Part shown: positions 1 to 5,537 of the stretch, piece by piece
Layout: each line of letters begins with the position of its first letter
How positions within the stretch are numbered: position 1 is the first letter of the stretch
NCBI GenBank assembly: GCA_018663565.1
Contig: JABJQE010000343.1
Coordinates: 1-5,537, forward strand
Reading direction: 5' to 3'
DNA: 5,537 bases
From: Phycisphaerae bacterium
GTDB taxonomy: Bacteria; Planctomycetota; Phycisphaerae; Phycisphaerales; SM1A02
Notes under the pieces: generated by a model
Databases searched by the model: none
What the model was told of the DNA's origin: nothing
The model's input: only the letters and a program-made list of their open reading frames with translations
Program-made: the position numbers and the translations under genes

Positions 1-15
1 ACTCTCGCAGATAAC

Positions 16-40
16 GCCCAAATGTTGAACCCAATTTGGC
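16..40. repeat. Imperfect inverted repeat upstream of the cytochrome fusion gene
   Basis: GCCCAAAT at 16-23 pairs with ATTTGGC at 34-40 to make a seven-base-pair stem with one bulged C and a ten-base loop. It lies 48 bp before the ATG at 89. It could be an operator, a weak terminator of an upstream gene or chance. There is no T tract after it, which argues against an intrinsic terminator. The loop contains TTGAAC (25-30), a possible -35 element, but the best -10 candidate (TATGCG at 47-52) is poor. No regulator can be named. Confidence 0.25.
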
Positions 41-88
41 ACTTCTTATGCGGTTGGCCGATCCGATAGATAGGGTGCTTGAACTTCC

Positions 89-3000
89 ATGATTCGTTGC
101 CACACCATCACGGCCTCCGCCCTACTCACGCTGCTTGCACCCCAGTTCGCCGCTGCTCAGGGCGATGCTACTCGCGGCGGCCGCATGTGGGACAGATGGT
201 GGGTCGAGACGCATGATGCCGCACCAAAAGGCACGCATCCGTTGTATCCATCAACTGGGCGACATGCCGGGCCCGATTCATTTCGATGCAATGAGTGCCA
301 TGGCTGGGACTACAAGGGAGCAGAAGGAAACTACAGCGCAGGAAGTCACTACACCGGTATCGGAGGTGTCCTCAACTCCACTACATCGCCAGATGATGTT
401 TTTGATTTACTCAAACGAGATGATCTGCCTGGCGGCCATGGCTTTGGCAAACTGGGCATGACCGATAGCGACATCCGAGACCTCACTGCATTTCTGCGGT
501 CCGGGGTGCTTGATATGGACGAACACATTGACGCCGACGGTCGCTTTATGGGCAACGCGCAACGTGGTGAAACATACTTCACACAAGGCAATGGCGCTGC
601 CATGCAGTGCATCGTGTGCCATGGCCCACATGGTGACTGGCGAAATTTCGGCACACCTGCAGCACCCGAAGGGATCGGAACGATCGCCACCGAAAACCCC
701 TGGAAACTGCTGCACAAGATCCGATACGGCCACCCCGGATCAATCATGCCAAGTTGGATTCAAAACGGCGGCACAACGCGACAAGCTGCCGATATTGGCG
801 CCCATGCCCAGGCGCAGCTCCCCCACGATCAATCCAATGCACCAGCGGGCACCTATGCCGTAATCCCTGCAAGCAGGGGCAATGCAGGCTCTTCACCCAA
901 CACACTTAAACTTTCGCCCGCAACCCGCATTGGCAACGCAGCGGCTGGAAACGCCCACCCCATCATTGCCCACGTCACGATCGCCGATCTCAATCAAGAC
1001 GGACGCGATGATGTAATCGCTTGCGACATCAATCGTGGCCGAGTTGTCTGGCTTGAGCAACAAGCCGATGGACAACTGATCGAAACAGATATCGGTGGCG
1101 AACTCCAAGCGCCTGTACACGCCGAAGTATCTGATATTGATGGCGACGGCGACCTTGATGTCCTGGTCGCATCGATGGGCATCATGCTTCCATCCAACGA
1201 AGATATTGGTGCTGTCATTGTCTTGGAAAATGACGGCACAAACCACTTCACTCCTCGCACTGTCATGGACAATATTCGCCGGGTTACTGATGTACGGCCT
1301 GGCGATCTCGACGGCGACGGCGATATTGACCTGGCGGTCTCCCAATTCGGCTATGTACAAGGCGAAGTACAGTGGCTCGAGAACCTCGGGCAGTGGGAAT
1401 TCAAACGCCACCATCTGATGGATCGCTCGGGCGCCATCCACGGTCCAATTGCGGACATCGACAATGACGGCGATCTTGACATCGTCGTGCTCTTCTCACA
1501 GGAATGGGAAACCGTGCAGGCCTTTGTGAATGATGGCGCAGGACACTTCACCCCAATCGTATTGCATGATGTTGCAGATGCGGACTACTCCAGTAGCGGC
1601 CTCTCCATGGGTGATATCGATGGTGATGGCGACCAAGACATTGCATGGACGAACGGCGACGCGTTTGTGTCCGTCGGCTATCGGCCACTACCCAGCCACG
1701 GGCTGCAGTGGCTTGAGAATCGTGGGAACCTCGACTTTGCCTTCCACCGAATTGGCGACTTCCACGGCGCCTACGATCCCACCATTCTGGATCTCGACGG
1801 AGACGGTGACCAAGACATCCTGACGGTAAGCGAATTTGCCTACTGGGATGAGCCGAATACACCATCACTGCGGTGGTGGTCACAAGAGCCCGATGGCAGT
1901 TTCACCGCCCAGGATCTTGCCACAGCGCCCACCCATTTAGTGACCTGCGATGCGGGCGATCTCAACGGTGACGGTCGCCCAGACATCGTCGCTGGAGGCA
2001 TGGCGCTCTATCAACCCTTCGACAAGGTTGACCGCATCGTGCAGTGGACCAACGAAGGTCGGCTCGATACCGGCAGCACACCGTCACCAACCCGAGCCGA
2101 TTCTCGTATCGAGGCTGCAGTAGCCGAAACAGATCACGCCGGAACACGCGGCATGATTTGCCATGCGAACGGACTCCCCGCCACCGCCGATACGCACTAT
2201 GAAAACGCTGAACGAGCGAATCCGAACGACGCCAAGTGGCCGTACTACCGAGGACTCATTGACATCGAGGTTGGAGACAGCGAGGCGGCACGCTCGCATC
2301 TTGAGCGAGCCGCCATGCTCGACCAATCGTATCCACCGCTGCAGTCGCGACTCGGCGAGTTGTATGCGGGACAAGGCAATTTCTCTGCCGCAGAACAAGC
2401 GTTCATCCGAGCAGGAGATATCCCACTGGCCCTTCTCGGCCGAGCCCAACTCGCCTTCCGCGAAGGCGACTGGCAAGCCGTGATTGATGTGCTCAAGGGC
2501 CACAACATCCCCGCGGGCGATGCGATGCGAGCCGCGGCATCGGCACATCTTCACGGCAAGACCCCCGCAAACTCATCCGCGGTGGACATGGGGCTCCAGT
2601 ACGCCGACCCGTGGCTTGATGAGATGCGAGCAAACGCAGTGCTCGCTTCCGCGATGGTCGTGCAAGCGCAGATCGCGTTCATTGACGGCGACCTCCTTCG
2701 CGCAGACCGGCTGCTGCGCGGCGCTGTTGCCGCAGAACCCAACGACCCTGATGCCCGGCTTGCTCTTGCCAATCTACTCTTGCTTCCTCATCACACCACC
2801 TCAGCAGGCATTAATGAGGCCGCGCAGCATCTTGACAGAGCCCTTCTCGCCTCACCACGTGATGTCGCGATTCGTTCGCAGCGAGCGTGGGCACTCTTCT
2901 TGCAGGACCAACATGATGAAGCTGCTACCGAGTGGGAGAAAATTTTGGAGGAAGAGCCCGCCTACGCCCCAAGCCTGCTCAACCTTGGGCAGCTTCATGC

Positions 3001-3544
3001 CAAAGCGGGAAATCATGAACTCGCGCTTGACTATCTTCGACGGGGCATGGCAGTCCCCAGGGATTCGGCATTTAGCGGATCATTTGAGGGCCCCTACCGC
3101 GCCTCATGGCTACTCAAACTCGCAGCCGCCGCCAAGTCCACAGGCCGCGATGACGAGGCAATAGCCGCTTATGCCAAGGCGATTCACCTCACTCCGAATG
3201 ACCCAATCGCACGATTTCAATGCGGAAATGCGCTTGCTGGAATGAAGAGATTTGACGAAGCCGCCATTCAACTGGAGGCAGCTGACATGTTGCTACCTGG
3301 CAAGCCTAGGCATCTTGCAGCACTTGGATATGTGATGTTCAAACTCGATCGCCTCGAGGAATCTCAGACACGACTTGAAGCAGCGGTACGCGGCGCGCCC
3401 AACTACGCATTGGCGTGGTATCACCTTGGTAACACCAAGATCAAACGTGGTGATGTGAGCGGAGGACGGGCGTGCTTTACGCAGGCGGTTGAATTGCAAC
3501 CGGGATTCAGAGCGGCGAGGGAAGCGCTGGAGCGGACGCGGTAG
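89..3544 (+). CDS. Exported dihaem cytochrome c / VCBS (FG-GAP) propeller / TPR fusion protein
   Basis: This is a 1151-residue protein predicted to act outside the cytoplasm. Residues 1-23 look like a Sec signal peptide: a short basic start, a hydrophobic stretch ASALLTLLAPQF, and an A-A-A cleavage site before Q24. Residues 24-145 hold the first haem-c site (C67-N-E-C70-H71), with M124 a possible sixth ligand. Residues 150-245 hold the second (C174-I-V-C177-H178), with M220 in SIMPSW the likely ligand. Residues 275-660 carry seven D-x-[DN]-x-D-G-x-x-D loops of the VCBS/FG-GAP type, and 683-1146 carry about twelve TPR units. The ATG at 89 is chosen because it gives the signal peptide; no strong Shine-Dalgarno precedes it. 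The next Met (M33) would lose the signal. Electron transfer by the N-terminal part is a family inference. The partner and the role of the whole chain are unknown. The protein resembles FG-GAP plus TPR proteins of Planctomycetota, but no ASPIC/UnbV segment is visible. Confidence 0.93.
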   Translation: MIRCHTITASALLTLLAPQFAAAQGDATRGGRMWDRWWVETHDAAPKGTHPLYPSTGRHAGPDSFRCNECHGWDYKGAEGNYSAGSHYTGIGGVLNSTTSPDDVFDLLKRDDLPGGHGFGKLGMTDSDIRDLTAFLRSGVLDMDEHIDADGRFMGNAQRGETYFTQGNGAAMQCIVCHGPHGDWRNFGTPAAPEGIGTIATENPWKLLHKIRYGHPGSIMPSWIQNGGTTRQAADIGAHAQAQLPHDQSNAPAGTYAVIPASRGNAGSSPNTLKLSPATRIGNAAAGNAHPIIAHVTIADLNQDGRDDVIACDINRGRVVWLEQQADGQLIETDIGGELQAPVHAEVSDIDGDGDLDVLVASMGIMLPSNEDIGAVIVLENDGTNHFTPRTVMDNIRRVTDVRPGDLDGDGDIDLAVSQFGYVQGEVQWLENLGQWEFKRHHLMDRSGAIHGPIADIDNDGDLDIVVLFSQEWETVQAFVNDGAGHFTPIVLHDVADADYSSSGLSMGDIDGDGDQDIAWTNGDAFVSVGYRPLPSHGLQWLENRGNLDFAFHRIGDFHGAYDPTILDLDGDGDQDILTVSEFAYWDEPNTPSLRWWSQEPDGSFTAQDLATAPTHLVTCDAGDLNGDGRPDIVAGGMALYQPFDKVDRIVQWTNEGRLDTGSTPSPTRADSRIEAAVAETDHAGTRGMICHANGLPATADTHYENAERANPNDAKWPYYRGLIDIEVGDSEAARSHLERAAMLDQSYPPLQSRLGELYAGQGNFSAAEQAFIRAGDIPLALLGRAQLAFREGDWQAVIDVLKGHNIPAGDAMRAAASAHLHGKTPANSSAVDMGLQYADPWLDEMRANAVLASAMVVQAQIAFIDGDLLRADRLLRGAVAAEPNDPDARLALANLLLLPHHTTSAGINEAAQHLDRALLASPRDVAIRSQRAWALFLQDQHDEAATEWEKILEEEPAYAPSLLNLGQLHAKAGNHELALDYLRRGMAVPRDSAFSGSFEGPYRASWLLKLAAAAKSTGRDDEAIAAYAKAIHLTPNDPIARFQCGNALAGMKRFDEAAIQLEAADMLLPGKPRHLAALGYVMFKLDRLEESQTRLEAAVRGAPNYALAWYHLGNTKIKRGDVSGGRACFTQAVELQPGFRAAREALERTR
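287..622 (+). other. Two haem-c attachment sites (CxxCH) of the N-terminal cytochrome domains
   Basis: Two canonical CxxCH motifs lie 107 residues apart in the first gene. CNECH is encoded at 287-301 and CIVCH at 608-622. The first sits in the context RCNECHGWDYKG followed by GSHYTGIGG, a pattern I associate with a widespread family of periplasmic c-type cytochromes. The second is followed by HGPHGDW and then, 42 residues after its histidine, by MPSW, a typical Met-ligand setting. Each domain ends in a helix-like segment (SDIRDLTAFLRSG after the first site, RQAADIGAHAQAQL after the second), as in class I cytochromes c. The arrangement is read as two consecutive monohaem domains. The redox partner cannot be told from the sequence. 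Confidence 0.9.
986..1999 (+). repeat. Seven VCBS/FG-GAP repeats, probably a seven-bladed beta-propeller
   Basis: Seven acidic loops of the form D-[LI]-[DN]-x-D-G-x-x-D-[IVL] begin at residues 300, 349, 406, 456, 509, 568 and 624 of the first protein. The spacings are 49, 57, 50, 53, 59 and 56 residues. In most units the loop is followed about 15-25 residues later by a hydrophobic strand such as VVWLE, VIVLEN, VQWLEN or LQWLEN, then by a short polar turn and another strand. This is the usual VCBS/FG-GAP blade pattern, in which the Asp side chains bind calcium. The loops are also similar in DNA, with recurrent GA(C/T)GGCGACGGCGA strings, which suggests growth by internal duplication. Seven units match a closed propeller, an inference from repeat count only. 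The ligand is unknown. Confidence 0.85.
2135..3526 (+). repeat. C-terminal array of about twelve TPR units
   Basis: Residues 683-1146 of the first protein are helical repeats with tetratricopeptide spacing, about 34 residues per unit. Clear units show the G/A-x-x-x-x-x-G-x-x-x-x-A-x-x-x-[FYL]-x-x-A-x-x-x-x-P signature. Examples are LGQLHAKAGNHELALDYLRR, the unit ending AIAAYAKAIHLTPNDP, and the last unit LGNTKIKRGDVSGGRACFTQ. Two blocks are separated by a less regular stretch (about 807-850) containing YADPWLDEM. The first unit is degenerate: CH at 691-692 occupies the helix position usually filled by an aromatic residue and is not a haem site. TPR arrays normally form solenoids that bind proteins, so an interaction or scaffolding role is inferred. 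No partner is indicated. Confidence 0.85.
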
Positions 3545-3891
3545 AGCGAGTTCGCCAAACTGGGCAAACCATTCTGTGACTCTTCAACGTGTATCCGGCA
3601 CGAAACCTGAGTTCCACTGCGTTTTGCGCATCCATTGGCGAACCGGCTGTTTAAATGCATGGGGATATGTGTTGGACTTTCTCCTGCAGAGGAGTTGTAA
3701 CTGTGGATATAGAGATACAGGTTGCCCAACTGGGCGTTATGTGGATGATTCGCGATCTCCATTTGAAGGTACCCATCGTTCGCGTGAGCTTTGTGTAGGT
3801 GGGCAAGTTGCATCGCTGCAATTGCTGAAAAGTTGTTATTCCAGCTCTTCCGAAGGTAATAGGCAAACAATGCGATTTCTGCAACACTCAT
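3421..3891 (-). CDS. Possible small hypothetical protein, antisense to the end of the fusion gene
   Basis: An open frame of 156 codons starts at the ATG complementary to 3889-3891. It is preceded on the minus strand by AAAGG with a four-base gap to the ATG, a better ribosome binding site than that of the first gene. The first 70 residues look protein-like: MSVAEIALFAYYLRKSWNN, then an amphipathic helix-like AAMQLAHLHKAH, with no signal peptide or known motif. The second half becomes rich in Ser, Cys and Arg. It also runs 124 bp into the coding region of the fusion gene on the opposite strand, which is unusual for an intact gene. G or C at the third codon position is about half in the first 78 codons (hand count), only slightly above the local base composition. 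It may be a real orphan gene, the 5' remnant of one, or chance. I do not recognise a family. Confidence 0.22.
   Translation of the reverse strand: MSVAEIALFAYYLRKSWNNNFSAIAAMQLAHLHKAHANDGYLQMEIANHPHNAQLGNLYLYIHSYNSSAGESPTHIPMHLNSRFANGCAKRSGTQVSCRIHVEESQNGLPSLANSLYRVRSSASLAALNPGCNSTACVKHARPPLTSPRLILVLPR
3550..3569 (+). terminator. Weak hairpin after the cytochrome fusion gene
   Basis: GTTCGCC at 3550-3556 pairs with GGCAAAC at 3563-3569, with one C/A mismatch and a six-base loop. It starts five bases after the TAG stop. A hairpin here fits a transcription end, and the 507-bp gap downstream supports separate transcription of the two plus-strand genes. No T-run follows (the next bases are CATTCTG), so it is not a textbook intrinsic terminator. 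Confidence 0.25.
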
Positions 3892-3949
3892 TTTTCCTTT
3901 GTAAACCGTTGACCCTGCACTTCTCCTACAAACACATGGGACCGCAGCA

Positions 3950-3978
3950 TTGGAATCGAAATCTGTTTTGAAACTAAT
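3950..3978 (+). promoter_or_regulatory. Candidate sigma-70-type promoter for the hydrolase gene
   Basis: TTGGAA at 3950-3955 and ACTAAT at 3973-3978 are separated by 17 bp, and each matches four of six consensus positions. They lie about 74 bp before the hydrolase ATG. The spacing is ideal but the boxes are weak, and planctomycete promoters are not well defined, so this is only a candidate. A promoter in the gap is expected because the preceding gene ends 507 bp upstream. Confidence 0.2.
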
Positions 3979-4038
3979 CCGATGATGCACTTGCACGACA
4001 GGACGGCAAACGAATTGCGTAGGATGGAGCCACTCAAT

Positions 4039-4042
4039 AGGA
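4039..4042 (+). promoter_or_regulatory. Ribosome binding site of the hydrolase gene
   Basis: AGGA ends nine bases before the ATG at 4052 and is followed by TGGGAATCT. This supports 4052 as the start, together with the signal peptide that begins there. A second copy of the surrounding TAGGATGG lies 18 bp upstream (4020-4027) but is not at a useful distance from a start codon. Confidence 0.55.
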
Positions 4043-4051
4043 TGGGAATCT

Positions 4052-5188
4052 ATGAACCAACTAACGATGTTGTTGCTCTCTCTCGCAGGTGTGCTTATGG
4101 GCAACACTAGCTCTCTGGCCTCCGCCTCAATTGATACCCCACTTGCACCAAAGAGGCCGCAAGAACCAACGCCCCCATTTCCATACCACGCTGAAGATGT
4201 CACCTACGACAATGCGTCTGTGGGCATAGAGCTGGCTGGCACACTCACTACGCCATATGGCCCGGGTCCGTTTCCTGCGGCGATCATGATTACTGGGTCT
4301 GGACAACAAGATCGCAACGAGGGAGTCTTTGGCCACAAGCCTTTTTTGGTCATTGCCGATCATCTCACACGAAAAGGCATCGCCGTGCTCAGGGTTGATG
4401 ACCGTGGTATTGGTGGCTCAACAACGATTGGACCAGAGGGGGCCGCAACCTCCTTCGACTTTGCGAGTGATGTTGAGGCAGGCATCTCATTTCTCCTGAA
4501 ACGACCACGGATCGATCCTACGAAGATAGGACTCATCGGGCATAGCGAGGGTGGCATGATTGCGCCGATTGTGGCGGCTCGTGATCCACGAGTGGCATTC
4601 ATCGTGTTGCTTGCTGGCCCAGGCATTCCGATTGTCGAACTGCTGCATCTGCAAACCGAGGCGCTCTTGAGAGCTGATGCAGCGAGTGACGATGACATTG
4701 CGGTGGCGATGGAGCATGACCGCCAAGTGTTGCAGATCGTCATGGATACTTCACTTTCGCTGGAGGCGGTAACTCCGAAGATTCAAGAACTCATGCAGGC
4801 CGACCCCTCTTTGAATGGCATGACGAAAATTGAAAAGCACAAAGCCATTGAACACATGGCCAAGAAGATTTCAACACCTTGGTTCAGAACATTCGCTCGG
4901 TATGACCCAGGGACTGCACTTGTTGGGGTTCGCTGCCCTGTACTTGCTGTCAATGGTGAACTCGACTGTAACGTGACATGCCAAGAGAATTTGATTGGCA
5001 TCTCTCTTGCGTTGGCACAAGGCGGCAACACAGACGTCACCATCCGCGCCTTCCCAGGCCTCAATCATGCTTTTCAGCACTGCCAAACTGGGGCTATTGA
5101 GGAAATCGCTCAGCTCGAAGAAACAATCTCGGCCGAAGTCCTCAATGTTGTCGCTGATTGGATCACAAGCCGTTTCATCAAGGAATGA
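4052..5188 (+). CDS. Exported alpha/beta hydrolase (COG1073 / Hydrolase_4-like esterase or acyl hydrolase)
   Basis: This is a 378-residue serine hydrolase of the alpha/beta fold, predicted to be exported. Residues 1-25 are a Sec signal peptide (hydrophobic LTMLLLSLAGVLMG, then A-S-A before S26). The oxyanion-hole region is TGSGQQDRNE at 81-90, a hallmark of a family of secreted planctomycete and proteobacterial hydrolases. The nucleophile is S165 in GHSEG (163-167), the acid is D305 in NGELDCNV, and the base is H339 in FPGLNHAF. DDRGIGGS at 116-123 is another conserved family block. Residues about 195-285 form a helical cap that would set substrate choice. The length is normal for the family. 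The substrate is not shown: an ester, thioester or small peptide are all possible. Four Cys (295, 306, 310, 344) lie near the acid and His loops and could form disulfides after export. The gene stands alone on its strand, convergent with the next one. Confidence 0.93.
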   Translation: MNQLTMLLLSLAGVLMGNTSSLASASIDTPLAPKRPQEPTPPFPYHAEDVTYDNASVGIELAGTLTTPYGPGPFPAAIMITGSGQQDRNEGVFGHKPFLVIADHLTRKGIAVLRVDDRGIGGSTTIGPEGAATSFDFASDVEAGISFLLKRPRIDPTKIGLIGHSEGGMIAPIVAARDPRVAFIVLLAGPGIPIVELLHLQTEALLRADAASDDDIAVAMEHDRQVLQIVMDTSLSLEAVTPKIQELMQADPSLNGMTKIEKHKAIEHMAKKISTPWFRTFARYDPGTALVGVRCPVLAVNGELDCNVTCQENLIGISLALAQGGNTDVTIRAFPGLNHAFQHCQTGAIEEIAQLEETISAEVLNVVADWITSRFIKE

Positions 5189-5198
5189 ACGAAACGTA

Positions 5199-5214
5199 CG
5201 ATCAATTTTGATCG
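5199..5214. terminator. Small hairpin between convergent genes
   Basis: CGATCAA at 5199-5205 and TTGATCG at 5208-5214 form a perfect inverted repeat around a TT centre. It lies 10 bp after the hydrolase stop and contains the TGA stop (5202-5204) of the minus-strand gene. Its position fits a shared bidirectional transcription end. The stem is short, realistically six pairs with a four-base loop. There is no T-run on either side, so termination activity is uncertain. Confidence 0.35.
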
Positions 5215-5537
5215 ACTGTGCATGTGCCCCACAACGTAATCGCCAGCATCACGTCAGCTTGGCCCACGGTTCCATCGTGCGTAATATCGGCGAGGGGGTC
5301 ACTCGTTCCCCACTCCTGCAAAATGTAAAGCAGTTCCTGAATGCCAACGGCAGTCAAACTCTGATCACACTCAATTCCACATGAGAAGTGCTTGAAGTAA
5401 AACAGTGGAGGACCCCCATCGAAACCAGGGTCGTCATGGGAAAAGAAGAACAGCCTTTCACCCTCATCGGCTGAATATGCGCCGCATAAATCTTGCCCAA
5501 CTATGGCAATGCCTTCGAGATTACCATCGGGCACCTC
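5202..5537 (-). CDS. C-terminal part of a secreted protein with a degenerate dockerin-like tail (partial)
   Basis: The frame is open to the window edge (it reads E-V-P-D-G-N-L-E from 5537), so the true start lies outside. The GTG at 5534 should not be taken as the start. The visible 111 residues begin with an unrecognised segment that includes FFFSHDDPGFDGGPP and the cysteines of FSCGIECD. The end is a pair of helix-loop units. The first (VGIQELLYILQEWGTSD) has lost its calcium ligands. The second has D84-x-T86-x-D88-G-T90 and D95, then ADVMLAITLWGTC, matching a type I dockerin-like calcium loop. Tails ending in WG-[TP]-C are characteristic of secreted Phycisphaerae proteins. These organisms generally lack cellulosomes, so a sorting or surface-display role is inferred rather than cohesin binding. 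The N-terminal function is unknown. Confidence 0.85.
   Translation of the reverse strand, partial: EVPDGNLEGIAIVGQDLCGAYSADEGERLFFFSHDDPGFDGGPPLFYFKHFSCGIECDQSLTAVGIQELLYILQEWGTSDPLADITHDGTVGQADVMLAITLWGTCTVDQN

Larger units (their letters stand above)
3545..4051. other. 507-bp gap without a secure gene
   Basis: The region between the stop at 3544 and the start at 4052 is visibly more AT-rich than the flanking genes; I judge it to be below half G+C by eye. It contains a weak hairpin just after the first gene, a cluster of short nested inverted repeats between 3681 and 3735 (CTCCT/AGGAG, AGTTG/CAACT and GCCCA/TGGGC), a possible minus-strand ORF starting at 3891, and a direct repeat of TAGGATGG at 4020-4027 and 4038-4045. 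The second copy supplies the ribosome binding site of the hydrolase. No tRNA-like cloverleaf, transposase fragment or CRISPR-like repeat was found. It could hold a decayed gene, or long regulatory sequence for the hydrolase. Confidence 0.6.

Noticed and set aside
25..52. TTGAAC / TATGCG as a promoter for the fusion gene
   Set aside because: The -10 box matches only three of six positions, so I do not annotate it as a promoter.
2156..2164. A CH dipeptide (MICHANG, residues 691-692) that might hint at a third haem site
   Set aside because: There is no preceding Cys at the CxxCH distance, and the segment aligns with the first TPR unit, where C replaces the usual aromatic residue.
349..2554. Several open frames of 60-180 codons antisense to, or in other frames of, the fusion gene
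   Set aside because: They are shadows of the repetitive acidic codons and GC-rich third positions of the main frame. None shows a motif or plausible start.
3681..3735. Nested short inverted repeats as a possible structured RNA or riboswitch
   Set aside because: The stems are only five to six pairs with bulges, no known riboswitch core is visible, and the position is over 300 bp from the hydrolase start.
11..3740. Ten-base inverted repeat ATAACGCCCA (11-20) and TGGGCGTTAT (3731-3740) flanking the fusion gene, resembling integron attC ends or element termini
   Set aside because: A ten-base inverted match is expected about a dozen times by chance in a window this size. The attC core boxes do not fit, and no transposase or integrase is present.
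3489..3971. Plus-strand 160-codon open frame across the gap
   Set aside because: It starts inside the fusion gene in another frame, is rich in Cys, Arg and Ser without domain-like pattern, and has no ribosome binding site.
4995..5384. Plus-strand 129-codon frame spanning the hydrolase end and the convergent gene
   Set aside because: It overlaps two well-supported genes in other frames and has no recognisable protein pattern.

Overview
The window suggests a bacterium of the Planctomycetota, most likely class Phycisphaerae. The best clue is the partial minus-strand gene at the right edge. It ends in a degenerate dockerin-like pair of helix-loop units finishing in LAITLWGTC, a C-terminal tail style typical of secreted Phycisphaerae proteins. 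The large multi-domain protein (cytochrome c, VCBS/FG-GAP repeats, TPRs) also fits this phylum. The taxonomic call is an inference from protein style; no rRNA or marker gene is present. All three confident gene products look exported or carry features of secreted proteins.

Layout. Positions 1-88 are a short upstream region with one imperfect inverted repeat and no convincing promoter. Positions 89-3544 (+) encode a 1151-residue exported protein. In order it has a signal peptide, two CxxCH haem-c sites, seven acidic-loop VCBS/FG-GAP repeats (probably one seven-bladed propeller), and about twelve TPR units to the C-terminus. Positions 3545-4051 are a 507-bp, more AT-rich gap. It holds no secure gene, but on the minus strand there is a possible small ORF (start at 3891) with a good Shine-Dalgarno sequence. 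Positions 4052-5188 (+) encode an exported alpha/beta hydrolase with a complete Ser-Asp-His triad. Positions 5202-5537 (-) are the C-terminal part of a secreted protein that runs off the window. It converges on the hydrolase, with only 13 bp between the two stop codons and a small hairpin over the junction.

How the genes fit together. No shared pathway can be shown. The cytochrome fusion and the hydrolase point the same way but are 507 bp apart, so each probably has its own promoter. The most unusual object is the cytochrome c / beta-propeller / TPR fusion, which puts electron-transfer haems, a calcium-loop propeller and a long protein-interaction solenoid on one exported chain. No mobile element, CRISPR array, tRNA or rRNA was seen.
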